From Bacteroides pyogenes_A (GTDB lineage: Bacteria > Bacteroidota > Bacteroidia > Bacteroidales > Bacteroidaceae): a stretch of 64,000 bases of DNA. The translations under genes and the position numbers were made by a program. Each line of letters begins with the position of its first letter. Position 1 is the first letter of the stretch. The stretch is taken from the NCBI RefSeq assembly GCF_048595595.1, contig NZ_CP184347.1. One strand, written 5' to 3'. Positions 15,918-23,709 of this stretch are shown piece by piece. The notes beneath the pieces are model-generated. The model had not been told where the DNA came from, searched no databases, and saw only the letters and a program-made list of their open reading frames with translations.

Positions 15918-18194
15918 TCATTCTGCTAATTCTCTGGAGAATGAATAAGGCGCTTCTTCCTCTTTTGCCCCTCTGTCGCGGTTGGGGCGGTCGCTCATGC
16001 TAACGAGGATCGTTCCTCCCTTCAAGAGATCTTTGTGGCGGAAGAAGTTTTTGGTATAATTCTTTCCGTTCCACTCCATCGAGTCGATGTAGACATTCTC
16101 TTTGCTGTTTTCCGGCGCTTCGATGGTGAGCTTCTTTCCGTTCTCGAAGTGCAGTGTGGCTTTTCTGAACAAAGGAGCGCCTGCCACATACTCGTCCGTT
16201 CCCGGGCAGACGGGGTAGAACCCTAAAGCGGAGAATACGTACCAGGCCGAGGTTTGCCCGTTATCTTCGTCGCCACAATAACCGTCGGCTTGCGGAGTGT
16301 ACATGCGGTTCATCACTTCACGCAGCCAATATTGAGCTTTCCACGGCTGGCCGGCATAATTGTACAGATAGATCATGTGCTGTATGGGCTGGTTGCCGTG
16401 AGCGTAATTGCCCATATTCATCACGGTCATTTCGCGTATTTCGTGAATCACTTGTCCGTAATAACTTTCATCGAAGAGAGGCGGTACGGAGAATACGGAG
16501 TCGAGCATGGCGACGAACATCTTCCTGCCGCCCATCAGGTCGATGAGTCCCTGCGGATCGTGGAAAACCGACCAAGAATAGTGCCAACTGTTTCCTTCGG
16601 TGAAAGCATCGCCCCATTTCAACGGCGAGAAGGGAGCCATAAACGTGCCGTCGGCATTGCGCCCGCGCATCAGCCGGCTCTCTTTGTCGAATACGTTTTT
16701 GTAGTTCATCGCGCGTTTGGCAAAAAGAGCGATTTCCTTTTTCGGGCGTTTCAGCTCCTTTGCCATGCGGTAGATGCACCAGTCGTTGTAAGCATACTCC
16801 AGTGTGCGGGCGGTGTTCTCATTGATTTTTACATCGTAGGGCACATAGCCGAGCTTGTTGTAATACTCATGTCCCAGCCTTCCGGTAGAAGAAACTTCGG
16901 GATGTACATTCTCCGTTCCGTGCAGCAGTCCTTCGTACAATGTTTCCACATCGTCCACTTTCACGCCTTTCAGATAAGCGTCGGCCAATACGGAAGCCGA
17001 GTTGTTCCCAATCATGCATCCTCTGTGTCCCGGACTTGCCCATTCGGGAAAGAAGCCGCTCTCCTTATAAGTGTTGACGAGCCCTTCCTGCATCTCTTTG
17101 TTGACGGAAGGATACATGAGGTTGAGTAAGGGGAACAGGCAGCGGAACGTATCCCAGAACCCCGTATCGGTATACATATATCCGGGCAACACCTGCCCGT
17201 TGTAAGGGCTGTAATGAACAGGTTCTCCGTCGGCATCGAGTTCGTAAAACTTACGCGGAAAGAGCAACGACCGATACAGGCAAGAATAGAAAGTGCGGTA
17301 TTGGTCGGTCTCTCCGCCTTCCACCTCAATCTTTCCGAGCACATCGTTCCAAGCCTTTCTCCCTTTTTCGCAAATCTGCTCAAGGTTGTCCGTACCCAGT
17401 TCCCGCATATTGCGCTCCGCTTGCTCCAAACTGATAAAAGATGACGCTACCCGGGCATGCACCTGCTCGCCCCGGCGAGTGTGGAAGCCGATAATGGCTC
17501 CGGCATGGTCGGTAGTCTGCTCCGTTTGCTTCTCTTCGATGGTTCCGTTATTCACGGTAGCACGGTAAGCAAAAGGCTTATCGAATTCGATGATGAAGTA
17601 GTTTTTGAAGTTTGCGGGTACGCCTCCGCTGTTGCGGGTGGTATATCCGATGATTCTTCGCTCTTCCGGCATCACTTTGACGTACGAGCCTCTGTCGAAC
17701 GCGTCGACTACGATGTACGAATGCTCGCTTTCGGGGAAAGTGAAGCGGAAGATAGCTGCCCGTTCCGTAGGGGAGAACTCCGTCACTACATCGTGTTCTG
17801 CCAGATATACCTTATAATAATAAGGAGTCGCTTCTTCGGCTTTGTGCGAGAACCAGCTCGCGCGTTTCTCTTCGTCGAACACCGGTTTGCCTACCACAGG
17901 CATGAGGGAGAATTGTCCGTAGTCGTTGATCCAGGGGCTGGGTTGATGCGTCTGTTTGAATCCCCTGATCTTGTTGGCGGTGTACACATACTGCCAACCG
18001 TCTCCCATCTTTCCTGTCTGGGGCGTCCAGAAATTCATCCCCCAAGGGCGTGCGATGGCGGGATATGTGTTTCCTGTGGACAACTCGAATGTCGATTGTG
18101 TTCCCATCAACGGGTTGACATATTGCGTCAGGTCTTTGGCTTGGGTGACAACCGTCAGACTGAGGAGATACATACTAAGTAAGATTCTTTTCAT
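15918..18194 (-). CDS. GH92 family glycosidase with Gln at the acid position
   Basis: 758 residues with a type I signal peptide (MKRILLSMYLLSLTVVTQAKD), so periplasmic. The GH92 layout is complete: an N-terminal beta domain opening with YVNPLMGTQ, then the alpha/alpha barrel with GCMIGNNSASVLADAY and GDEDNGQTSAWYV. GH92 enzymes are Ca2+-dependent inverting exo-alpha-mannosidases. Two features set this copy apart from the others in the window. The segment that normally reads HGNEPxHH is HGNQPIQH, with Gln602 at the usual catalytic acid, and HLSGTG is replaced by HQPSPWIND. From memory, a GH92 with such a Gln hydrolyses mannose-phosphate diesters, so this may be a mannosyl-phosphate uncapping enzyme and not an alpha-1,2-mannosidase. 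Monocistronic appearance. Confidence 0.88.
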   Translation of the reverse strand: MKRILLSMYLLSLTVVTQAKDLTQYVNPLMGTQSTFELSTGNTYPAIARPWGMNFWTPQTGKMGDGWQYVYTANKIRGFKQTHQPSPWINDYGQFSLMPVVGKPVFDEEKRASWFSHKAEEATPYYYKVYLAEHDVVTEFSPTERAAIFRFTFPESEHSYIVVDAFDRGSYVKVMPEERRIIGYTTRNSGGVPANFKNYFIIEFDKPFAYRATVNNGTIEEKQTEQTTDHAGAIIGFHTRRGEQVHARVASSFISLEQAERNMRELGTDNLEQICEKGRKAWNDVLGKIEVEGGETDQYRTFYSCLYRSLLFPRKFYELDADGEPVHYSPYNGQVLPGYMYTDTGFWDTFRCLFPLLNLMYPSVNKEMQEGLVNTYKESGFFPEWASPGHRGCMIGNNSASVLADAYLKGVKVDDVETLYEGLLHGTENVHPEVSSTGRLGHEYYNKLGYVPYDVKINENTARTLEYAYNDWCIYRMAKELKRPKKEIALFAKRAMNYKNVFDKESRLMRGRNADGTFMAPFSPLKWGDAFTEGNSWHYSWSVFHDPQGLIDLMGGRKMFVAMLDSVFSVPPLFDESYYGQVIHEIREMTVMNMGNYAHGNQPIQHMIYLYNYAGQPWKAQYWLREVMNRMYTPQADGYCGDEDNGQTSAWYVFSALGFYPVCPGTDEYVAGAPLFRKATLHFENGKKLTIEAPENSKENVYIDSMEWNGKNYTKNFFRHKDLLKGGTILVSMSDRPNRDRGAKEEEAPYSFSRELAE

Positions 18195-18490
18195 GCTGTA
18201 TGATTTATGATAAATACTTCTCTGTTTTTTTTGTTTTAAGTTGGCAGAGCAATCCGTTTTCTCAAAATTCTGATGTGCAGATTGGCTCTTTGGCTTTTTC
18301 TTTTTGGGGCTGACTGTATGAGCGGTTACTGTAAAATCGTTTTTTTTGATTCATGATTTTGCTTCTCACTTGTTTCTTTTTTCCCCGCTTTCGAGCTTTA
18401 CTGTGTAGCCGGTTGCAGCAGACCGGGAGGTGTGAATGGATATAAGCCTGCTTATGCTTACCGATAATTGCATCGGAGCTGATTTCCGAG
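18195..18490. other. intergenic region between two GH92 genes
   Basis: About 300 bases, T-rich near the GH92 start at 18194. I see no reading frame, no clear TAnnTTTG box on the minus strand and no strong terminator. Confidence 0.4.
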
Positions 18491-20767
18491 TTAATGCTTC
18501 TTGCCCCATTGCGTCGGCCGACTGCTCATTCTGATTTCCATCGTTCCTCCGCCGGCAATGTCCGCGTGGCTGAAGAACGGAGTCGTCAGCGGTTTCCCGT
18601 TGAGTACAACACTTTCGATGTATTTGTTGGTTTTCGTATTGTTCTCTACAAAGATATGGAATGTTTTCTTTTCAGGCAGGCGAATCGTCACTTTGTCGAA
18701 AGCGGGACGCCCGATGGAGTAGACCGGTTTGCCGGGACACACTTGATAGAAGCCCATAGCATTGAGCACATACCATGCCGACATCTGTCCGCAGTCCTCG
18801 TTGCCCGAAAGTCCGTCCACACTGTTTGCATACTGGCTGCGGAACACACTGTCCACCAACTCCTGTGTCCGCCACGGACGGTCGACATAGTTATAAAGAT
18901 GGATGATGTGATGGCTCGGTTCGTTTCCGTGCGCATATTGTCCGATAAGCCCCGTTATGTCCGAAGAAGTGGTTTCCCCTTCCAATGCAGAGTCGGCGGT
19001 AAACAAAGAATCCAGTTTTTCGACGAATGCTTCTTCTCCTCCCATTAAAGAGACAAGCCCTTCTACATCGTGCGGAACGAACCATGTCCACTGCCAGGCT
19101 GTTCCCTCGCAATAATCGTCGTTACGGTGGGTCGAAGCGCGCGGGTTGAACGGAGTACGCCAGTTGCCTTTCGAGTCGATACCGCGCATGAAGCGGGTAG
19201 ACGGGTCGAAGTAGCGTTCATATCCTTTCGCAAAACGGCTGTACTTCTTTTGATTGGCGGTGTCGCCCATGGCTTCGGCAAAGACGGAGATACACCAGTC
19301 GTTGTAGGCATATTCCAATGCTTTGGCCACAGCCTCGTTGTCCCCATCGCAGGGTACGTAGCCGATGGTGTTCTTGTAATATTTAGCCTTAGGCATCAGA
19401 TGAGGCAGTACCAAAGCGGGGCATTTGATGCCTGCGGTGTCGTATTCCGCCACACGAAGGCAGGCTTTGTAAGCTTCTTCCACATCGAAGTCGCGATACC
19501 CCTTCGTGTAAGCGTCTACAATCACAGGAACGGCGTGATAGCCTATCATTGTGCCCGTATAGTTGCCCGCCAGTTCCCACATCGGAAAGACGCCCCCTTC
19601 GCGATGCTTGCTGATGAGCGAACGGACGAACTGATTGTTCAGGTCGGGGTCGATGATGGTCATCAGCGGATGCAGTGCGCGGAACGTATCCCATAAGGAA
19701 AATACGGTGTAGATCGGACGGTTTGCTTTCGTCTGTCTCACTTGCAAATCCATTCCGAGGTAGCGTCCGTCCGCATCGGTAAACAGGTTGGGGCTGATGC
19801 CCGTGTGATAAAGGGCGGTGTAAAACACTGTTCTTTCGTCTTTGTCCGCTGTGCTGATGTCTATTTTCGAAAGATAAGCGTTCCATGCCGCGCGTGCGTC
19901 CTTTCGTACCCGGTCGAAGTCCCACTCCGGAATCTCGTTTTCCACGTTCTTGCGCGCGCCTTCCATGTCTACTGCCGAGACGCCGACCTTGACCAAAACC
20001 TGTTCATCCTTTTTCGTGTTGAATTGTAGCAGCGCTTTGCATTGCGGCAGACGCTTGCCGTTGTCCATCGTTACGGAATCGGTGATAAGCGTACAGGTGA
20101 ACGGTCTGGAAAACTTCGCATAGAAGTTGATGTATTGGTCGAACGCCCAATAAGTCGTCTTTTTGCGTCCGCGTATCTCGGTGTCGCTGACGATTTCGAT
20201 ACTCATTTCCGAGTTGGTCTGTCGTTGCAGACTGTAATCGAGGTCGAGAATAAATCCCGCTTCCTTGCTCTCGGGGAATGTGTAGCGATGGATGGCGCCC
20301 CGCTTCGTGGCGGTAAGTTCCGCCTTCACTCCGTAAGTGTCGAGGAATACGGAATAATATCCCGGCTCTGCCGCCTCATTCCGGTGTGAAAAGGTGGAAG
20401 CGTATGCCAAACGTTGGCTGCTCGGGTCGGTTGTCAGATAATGTTGCTTGCCTGTGGTAGGCATCAACAGCACATCGCCGTAGTCGCAGCAACCCGTTCC
20501 GCTGAGGTGGGTATGCGAGAACCCGTTGATGGCGGAGTCGGAATAATGATAGCCCGAACAAGCGTCCCATCCGTCGATACGAGTGTCGGGGCTCGGCTGA
20601 ATCATGCCGTGCGGAACCACTGCTCCGGGAAACGTATGTCCGTGTCCGCCGGTTCCGATGAAAGGGTTTACGTACGCGCAGTAATCCGGCTCGCCGGCCG
20701 GAGCGTTGCAGGAGCTGAAGAACAATAGTCCGCCCAGACATCCCATAAAGAGTTTTTTTATTTTCAT
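18491..20767 (-). CDS. GH92 family alpha-mannosidase lipoprotein
   Basis: 758 residues with a lipoprotein signal ending FFSSC followed by NAPAGEP, so membrane anchored. It shows the standard GH92 set: YVNPFIGTGGHGHTFPGA at the N-terminus, HLSGTGCCDYGD, GTMIGYHAVPVIVDAY, HGNEPSHH with the expected acid Glu616, and GNEDCGQMSAWYV. Expected activity is exo-alpha-mannosidase, typically alpha-1,2 linkages of N-glycan or mannan. There is no SusC/SusD pair or sugar sensor in the window, so it is not in a recognisable utilisation locus here. Same orientation as the GH92 genes at 15918 and 23710. Confidence 0.93.
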   Translation of the reverse strand: MKIKKLFMGCLGGLLFFSSCNAPAGEPDYCAYVNPFIGTGGHGHTFPGAVVPHGMIQPSPDTRIDGWDACSGYHYSDSAINGFSHTHLSGTGCCDYGDVLLMPTTGKQHYLTTDPSSQRLAYASTFSHRNEAAEPGYYSVFLDTYGVKAELTATKRGAIHRYTFPESKEAGFILDLDYSLQRQTNSEMSIEIVSDTEIRGRKKTTYWAFDQYINFYAKFSRPFTCTLITDSVTMDNGKRLPQCKALLQFNTKKDEQVLVKVGVSAVDMEGARKNVENEIPEWDFDRVRKDARAAWNAYLSKIDISTADKDERTVFYTALYHTGISPNLFTDADGRYLGMDLQVRQTKANRPIYTVFSLWDTFRALHPLMTIIDPDLNNQFVRSLISKHREGGVFPMWELAGNYTGTMIGYHAVPVIVDAYTKGYRDFDVEEAYKACLRVAEYDTAGIKCPALVLPHLMPKAKYYKNTIGYVPCDGDNEAVAKALEYAYNDWCISVFAEAMGDTANQKKYSRFAKGYERYFDPSTRFMRGIDSKGNWRTPFNPRASTHRNDDYCEGTAWQWTWFVPHDVEGLVSLMGGEEAFVEKLDSLFTADSALEGETTSSDITGLIGQYAHGNEPSHHIIHLYNYVDRPWRTQELVDSVFRSQYANSVDGLSGNEDCGQMSAWYVLNAMGFYQVCPGKPVYSIGRPAFDKVTIRLPEKKTFHIFVENNTKTNKYIESVVLNGKPLTTPFFSHADIAGGGTMEIRMSSRPTQWGKKH

Positions 20768-21072
20768 GGTATATGATATTATCCGTTTGCAGGTTTTGAA
20801 GTTGCTACATTTATATAGAACAAGGTTTTAGGATACCGAGATCGGGAAGCCTTGTTTCTTATTCCGTATAAGTTCTATTATAAAAGACAAACCGAAAGGC
20901 TGAAACGCTAAAACACCTCTTTCTGTTTTTTATATGTATATTGGAAAACGGGAGTAACCGGAATTCCTGTTTTCTTCCTCAATGCAAATCTATTCTCATT
21001 TGCAATCAATCACACTCATATGATACAAATATGATTACTGAAATAGATTACAAACAATCGGTTATATTGTCT
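20768..21072. other. intergenic region, possible distal promoter
   Basis: No coding sequence seen. The only candidate -7 box for the GH92 gene below is TAGATTTG on the minus strand at 20985-20992, more than 200 bases from its start, so the assignment is weak. Confidence 0.3.
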
Positions 21073-21585
21073 TTATTGCTCTGCTTTTTCAAGTTCTATT
21101 CGAGCTGTGAGTTCTTCTTGGTATGTGGTCATAAACTTGTTTAAGTCCATAAAAGCATACCCAACCAAACGATAGAACAGATTCTTGTATTCTATCTTTT
21201 CTGTTGCAGTGAATAGAGTTTTACCTCCTTCCATTGGTTCGAATGTTGCTTGCCACTTCCCTGTAAACATTTTACTATCCATCTCAAAACTGTAGAAAGA
21301 ATGTGGTCTCTTCTCAAGTGTCTTGAATCGGATTGTTACACCATGGGTCGTCTCTTCCCATTCTTCAATATCCCCTTGGGTACGGATGACCTCCAAATCA
21401 TCCAAAGAATTTCTGTAATGCCATTCTTGATTGTTGGTCACGATAGCAAAAACGACATCAGCAGGAGCATTCAAAATGCACTGTTTTGTCTTCGTTCTGA
21501 TTCTCGGAAGGAGTGTTCCTGTGAGCACGACAACCAATACAAGCGATAAAAGACCGCTCAATATTATGTACAACACATTCTTCAC
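21073..21585 (-). CDS. membrane-anchored SRPBCC-fold protein
   Basis: 170 residues. One N-terminal transmembrane segment (VLYIILSGLLSLVLVVVLTGTLLP) is followed by a START/SRPBCC domain: CILNAPADVVFAIVTNNQEWHYRNSLDDLEV, then FTATEKIEYKN and a long C-terminal helix. The fold binds hydrophobic ligands in a central cavity; no catalytic assignment is possible. The start is GTG, three bases after the stop (21589-21591) of the winged-helix frame of the neighbouring regulator gene, which suggests translational coupling in the unshifted ancestor. Probably one operon with 21765-23033. Confidence 0.7.
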   Translation of the reverse strand: MKNVLYIILSGLLSLVLVVVLTGTLLPRIRTKTKQCILNAPADVVFAIVTNNQEWHYRNSLDDLEVIRTQGDIEEWEETTHGVTIRFKTLEKRPHSFYSFEMDSKMFTGKWQATFEPMEGGKTLFTATEKIEYKNLFYRLVGYAFMDLNKFMTTYQEELTARIELEKAEQ

Positions 21586-21588
21586 GTT

Positions 21589-21767
21589 CTATTTGATTAT
21601 TATCCACTTACCAGCCTTTGTAGGACCTTCGTGCTTGATAACTCCTTCTTTAACCATCCTCCTAAGATAATAACGAATACTGTCCTCCGTTCTGTTTAAC
21701 CTTTTTGCTAAATCTTTCCTTGTAACTTGCGGAAAGTTTTTTATTTCATCTAATATTTCATCCTCTA
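21589..21767 (-). pseudogene. out-of-frame C-terminal winged-helix segment
   Basis: Immediately downstream of the regulator stop, another frame encodes about 55 residues, NIEDEILDEIKNFPQVTRKDLAKRLNRTEDSIRYYL and onward to GKWIIIK, a well-formed winged helix-turn-helix. It has no start codon of its own. Removing one 11-bp unit of the repeat at 21768-21811 joins it exactly in frame to the preceding gene, giving a protein of about 477 residues. It is thus the detached C-terminus of that gene, either lost by mutation or switched by repeat slippage. Confidence 0.7.
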
Positions 21768-23033
21768 TATTTCTTGAGCTTTTCTTGAGCTTTTCTTGGG
21801 CTTTTCTTGGGTAGTTTCTCCTCCAAAGCCTTCTTCAAAAAACTTTTGAGAAACCTTTTCAACTACCCGAAAAGCTGTAATCAATGAAAAATCAAAAGAG
21901 GCTTGCCCGTTACCGTTTTCTTCCAACTCCTTCTGAACTCGATAGACTCCACGACTGAATCGGTTTACATAGCCCAAGACTTTCATTGCTTCGGCAATAA
22001 AAGGATTGCGATAATCGCTCACATTTGGGAAATTATCGGGACTGACCTTGCCATACAATCCACCAGGGTTTTGAATCTCGATACGGTCGTCGTACTCATA
22101 AAACTGAATAGGTGCATTCCCTTCGTAATCCCTGTGCATAATGGCATTCATCAATAACTCTCGAGTAGCCCAATATGGATACTTGGAAACCGTTTCTTCC
22201 CGAAGTACACTTACAGGAATAGGACGCTTTTGTGAGATACTTGTCTCGACAAAAGCATCAATCTTAGGCAATACCTTACAAAGATTACCGCTAAACTTAT
22301 GCTCGTTGAGAATATCGTCTGCACGATTCTTACCCTTGAAGCGTACATATTGAATATACGCTCCATGTATGTATCGTTCAGGATTCTTTCCAAATAGGAC
22401 AATAGCCCCATTGGTCGGACTGTTATAACGCAAATCATATAAGCCAAGAGAAGCAAGCTGATCCCTAATATCCCGCTTATCTTCATCAAGAATATCTTCT
22501 GCCACAGCCTTGGACAAGAACTCCTTACGGATAAGAGATATATCCAAATCATCAATGCTCGTTCCCAGACAAGGCATGGCATCAAACGTGTGAACATTAG
22601 AGAGACGCCTTTCAGTCAGTATCTTTTCTTCTGCCTCTGTTGCAGTACTTTTTCGGGGACCCACACGTACCCAAATGCGCCCACGATAACGCACGGGAGG
22701 AAACTCTGAGGGTTGCACTTCTGCTACCAACACATCTCCCTCTTCAAAACTGAACTTCTCCACCGTCATAATGGGCTGAGGGAGAATGTTCCCATCTGTA
22801 CTGATATTGGCAATCTGCAATAAGAGTTTGTCATCGACTTTCAAACCTGATAATTCTCCGTTATCTCTGGCTCCAATAATCAGATAGTCATTCTTTCCAC
22901 TCCCCGATATATCATTTGAGAAAGCGCATATTGCCTGACAAAACTTATCGATATTCCCTGTCGATTCCGTCCTCTCGATGTTGTAGCTTTCTGTATCCGA
23001 AAGCATTCGTAGAAGTTCTTTTTTCGTTATCAT
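21765..23033 (-). CDS. AlbA_2/RecG-like ATP-binding regulator, truncated by frameshift
   Basis: 422 residues. The N-terminal AlbA_2 (Schlafen AAA_4-like) domain includes ICAFSNDISGSGKNDYLIIGARDNGELSGL and FPPVRYRGRIWVRVGPRKS. The central GHKL-like ATPase region of RecG-like putative regulators includes ELLMNAIMHRDYEGNAPIQFYEYDDRIEIQNPGGL, with Asn in LLMNAIMHRDY. Such proteins are annotated as putative DNA-binding or transcriptional regulators and often end in a winged helix. Here translation stops at EKPKKSSRKAQEI, inside an 11-bp tandem repeat, just before that domain. Whether the short form works is unknown. Follows the 85-residue gene at 23050 by 16 bases. Confidence 0.8.
   Translation of the reverse strand: MITKKELLRMLSDTESYNIERTESTGNIDKFCQAICAFSNDISGSGKNDYLIIGARDNGELSGLKVDDKLLLQIANISTDGNILPQPIMTVEKFSFEEGDVLVAEVQPSEFPPVRYRGRIWVRVGPRKSTATEAEEKILTERRLSNVHTFDAMPCLGTSIDDLDISLIRKEFLSKAVAEDILDEDKRDIRDQLASLGLYDLRYNSPTNGAIVLFGKNPERYIHGAYIQYVRFKGKNRADDILNEHKFSGNLCKVLPKIDAFVETSISQKRPIPVSVLREETVSKYPYWATRELLMNAIMHRDYEGNAPIQFYEYDDRIEIQNPGGLYGKVSPDNFPNVSDYRNPFIAEAMKVLGYVNRFSRGVYRVQKELEENGNGQASFDFSLITAFRVVEKVSQKFFEEGFGGETTQEKPKKSSRKAQEI
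21768..21811 (-). repeat. 11-bp tandem repeat at a reading-frame junction
   Basis: Four units: CTTTTCTTGAG at 21779-21789, CTTTTCTTGGG at 21790-21800 and 21801-21811, and a diverged unit at 21768-21778 (9 of 11). Since 11 is not a multiple of 3, each gain or loss of a unit changes the frame entering the winged-helix sequence. Loss of one unit restores full length. Confidence 0.85.
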
Positions 23034-23049
23034 ATACCTCCTTTTATTT

Positions 23050-23307
23050 TCATATGCAATATCGGATACTCTTTACCCATTCCATCTTTTCTAAATGTTT
23101 TCCAGAGACTCCAATAAAGCCGATTACCTTTTCAGGCGATTGCAAAACGTATGAATCCACGACAGGTAAAAGATCTGCAACTCCAAGACGTTTGTAGAAT
23201 TCAATATCTTCGAACTTCCAGAAACTGTATGTGTGGCTTTTACTGAACTTTTCCAAATATTCATTATTTCGGAATAGTCCGAAGTGTTTATTTTTTGAAT
23301 ATGACAT
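23050..23307 (-). CDS. small protein of unknown function
   Basis: 85 residues, not recognised. It has a plausible globular composition, with a Ser/Lys/aromatic N-terminus (SHTYSFWKFEDIEFYKRLG) and a C-terminal half rich in Val, Ile and Gly (VIGFIGVSGKHLEKMEW). It ends 16 bases before the AlbA_2 regulator and is on the same strand, so it could be the first gene of that unit. It may instead be the remnant of a longer gene; no promoter box was found upstream. Confidence 0.45.
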   Translation of the reverse strand: MSYSKNKHFGLFRNNEYLEKFSKSHTYSFWKFEDIEFYKRLGVADLLPVVDSYVLQSPEKVIGFIGVSGKHLEKMEWVKSIRYCI

Positions 23308-23587
23308 TGCTTGTGCTCCATATTTTATTGAATGTTATCTTTCTGTAATCATTCACTATCCAAACTTTTGTTAAAGATACTTTCTGTATCACACCTTCTC
23401 GCTATAATACTGCTCAACTGTGACCAATTGAGAGATGACCTTTGCCTCTATCATAAGGCTTTGATGTGTTGATTATTTTTCCCCTATCGGTAAACTTACA
23501 TCCTGCTTGTAGAAGTGGTTTCTGCTTGCCGTCGGGTCTCCTTTCTGCCAAAAAACTTACAGACGAACCGCAGTACGGCTTTTACGG

Positions 23588-23616
23588 ATGTAAAGTTCTT
23601 TTGGTTGATTGCCTCT
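23588..23616 (+). repeat. direct repeat copy A
   Basis: Begins ATGTAAAGTTCTT and ends GATTGCCTCT; 26 of 29 positions match copy B at 23652-23680, 64 bases downstream. Confidence 0.6.
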
Positions 23617-23651
23617 CAAGCCCGGCGTAGCGAGAACCTTTTCTGTCTTGA

Positions 23652-23680
23652 ATGTAAAGTTCTTGTAGTTGATTGACTCT
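23652..23680 (+). repeat. direct repeat copy B
   Basis: Begins ATGTAAAGTTCTT and ends GATTGACTCT; see copy A at 23588. Confidence 0.6.
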
Positions 23681-23709
23681 TGCTTTCCATTGAAGCCGAA
23701 AGACGGTTT

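Larger units (their letters stand above)
23308..23709. other. intergenic region with a spaced direct repeat
   Basis: Four hundred bases without a convincing gene. Holds two imperfect 29-bp direct copies (23588-23616 and 23652-23680), listed separately. No tRNA or strong terminator seen. Confidence 0.4.

Noticed and set aside
16254..17129. Plus-strand open frame (291 codons) inside the first GH92 gene
   Set aside because: Antisense to the conserved barrel domain; no motifs.
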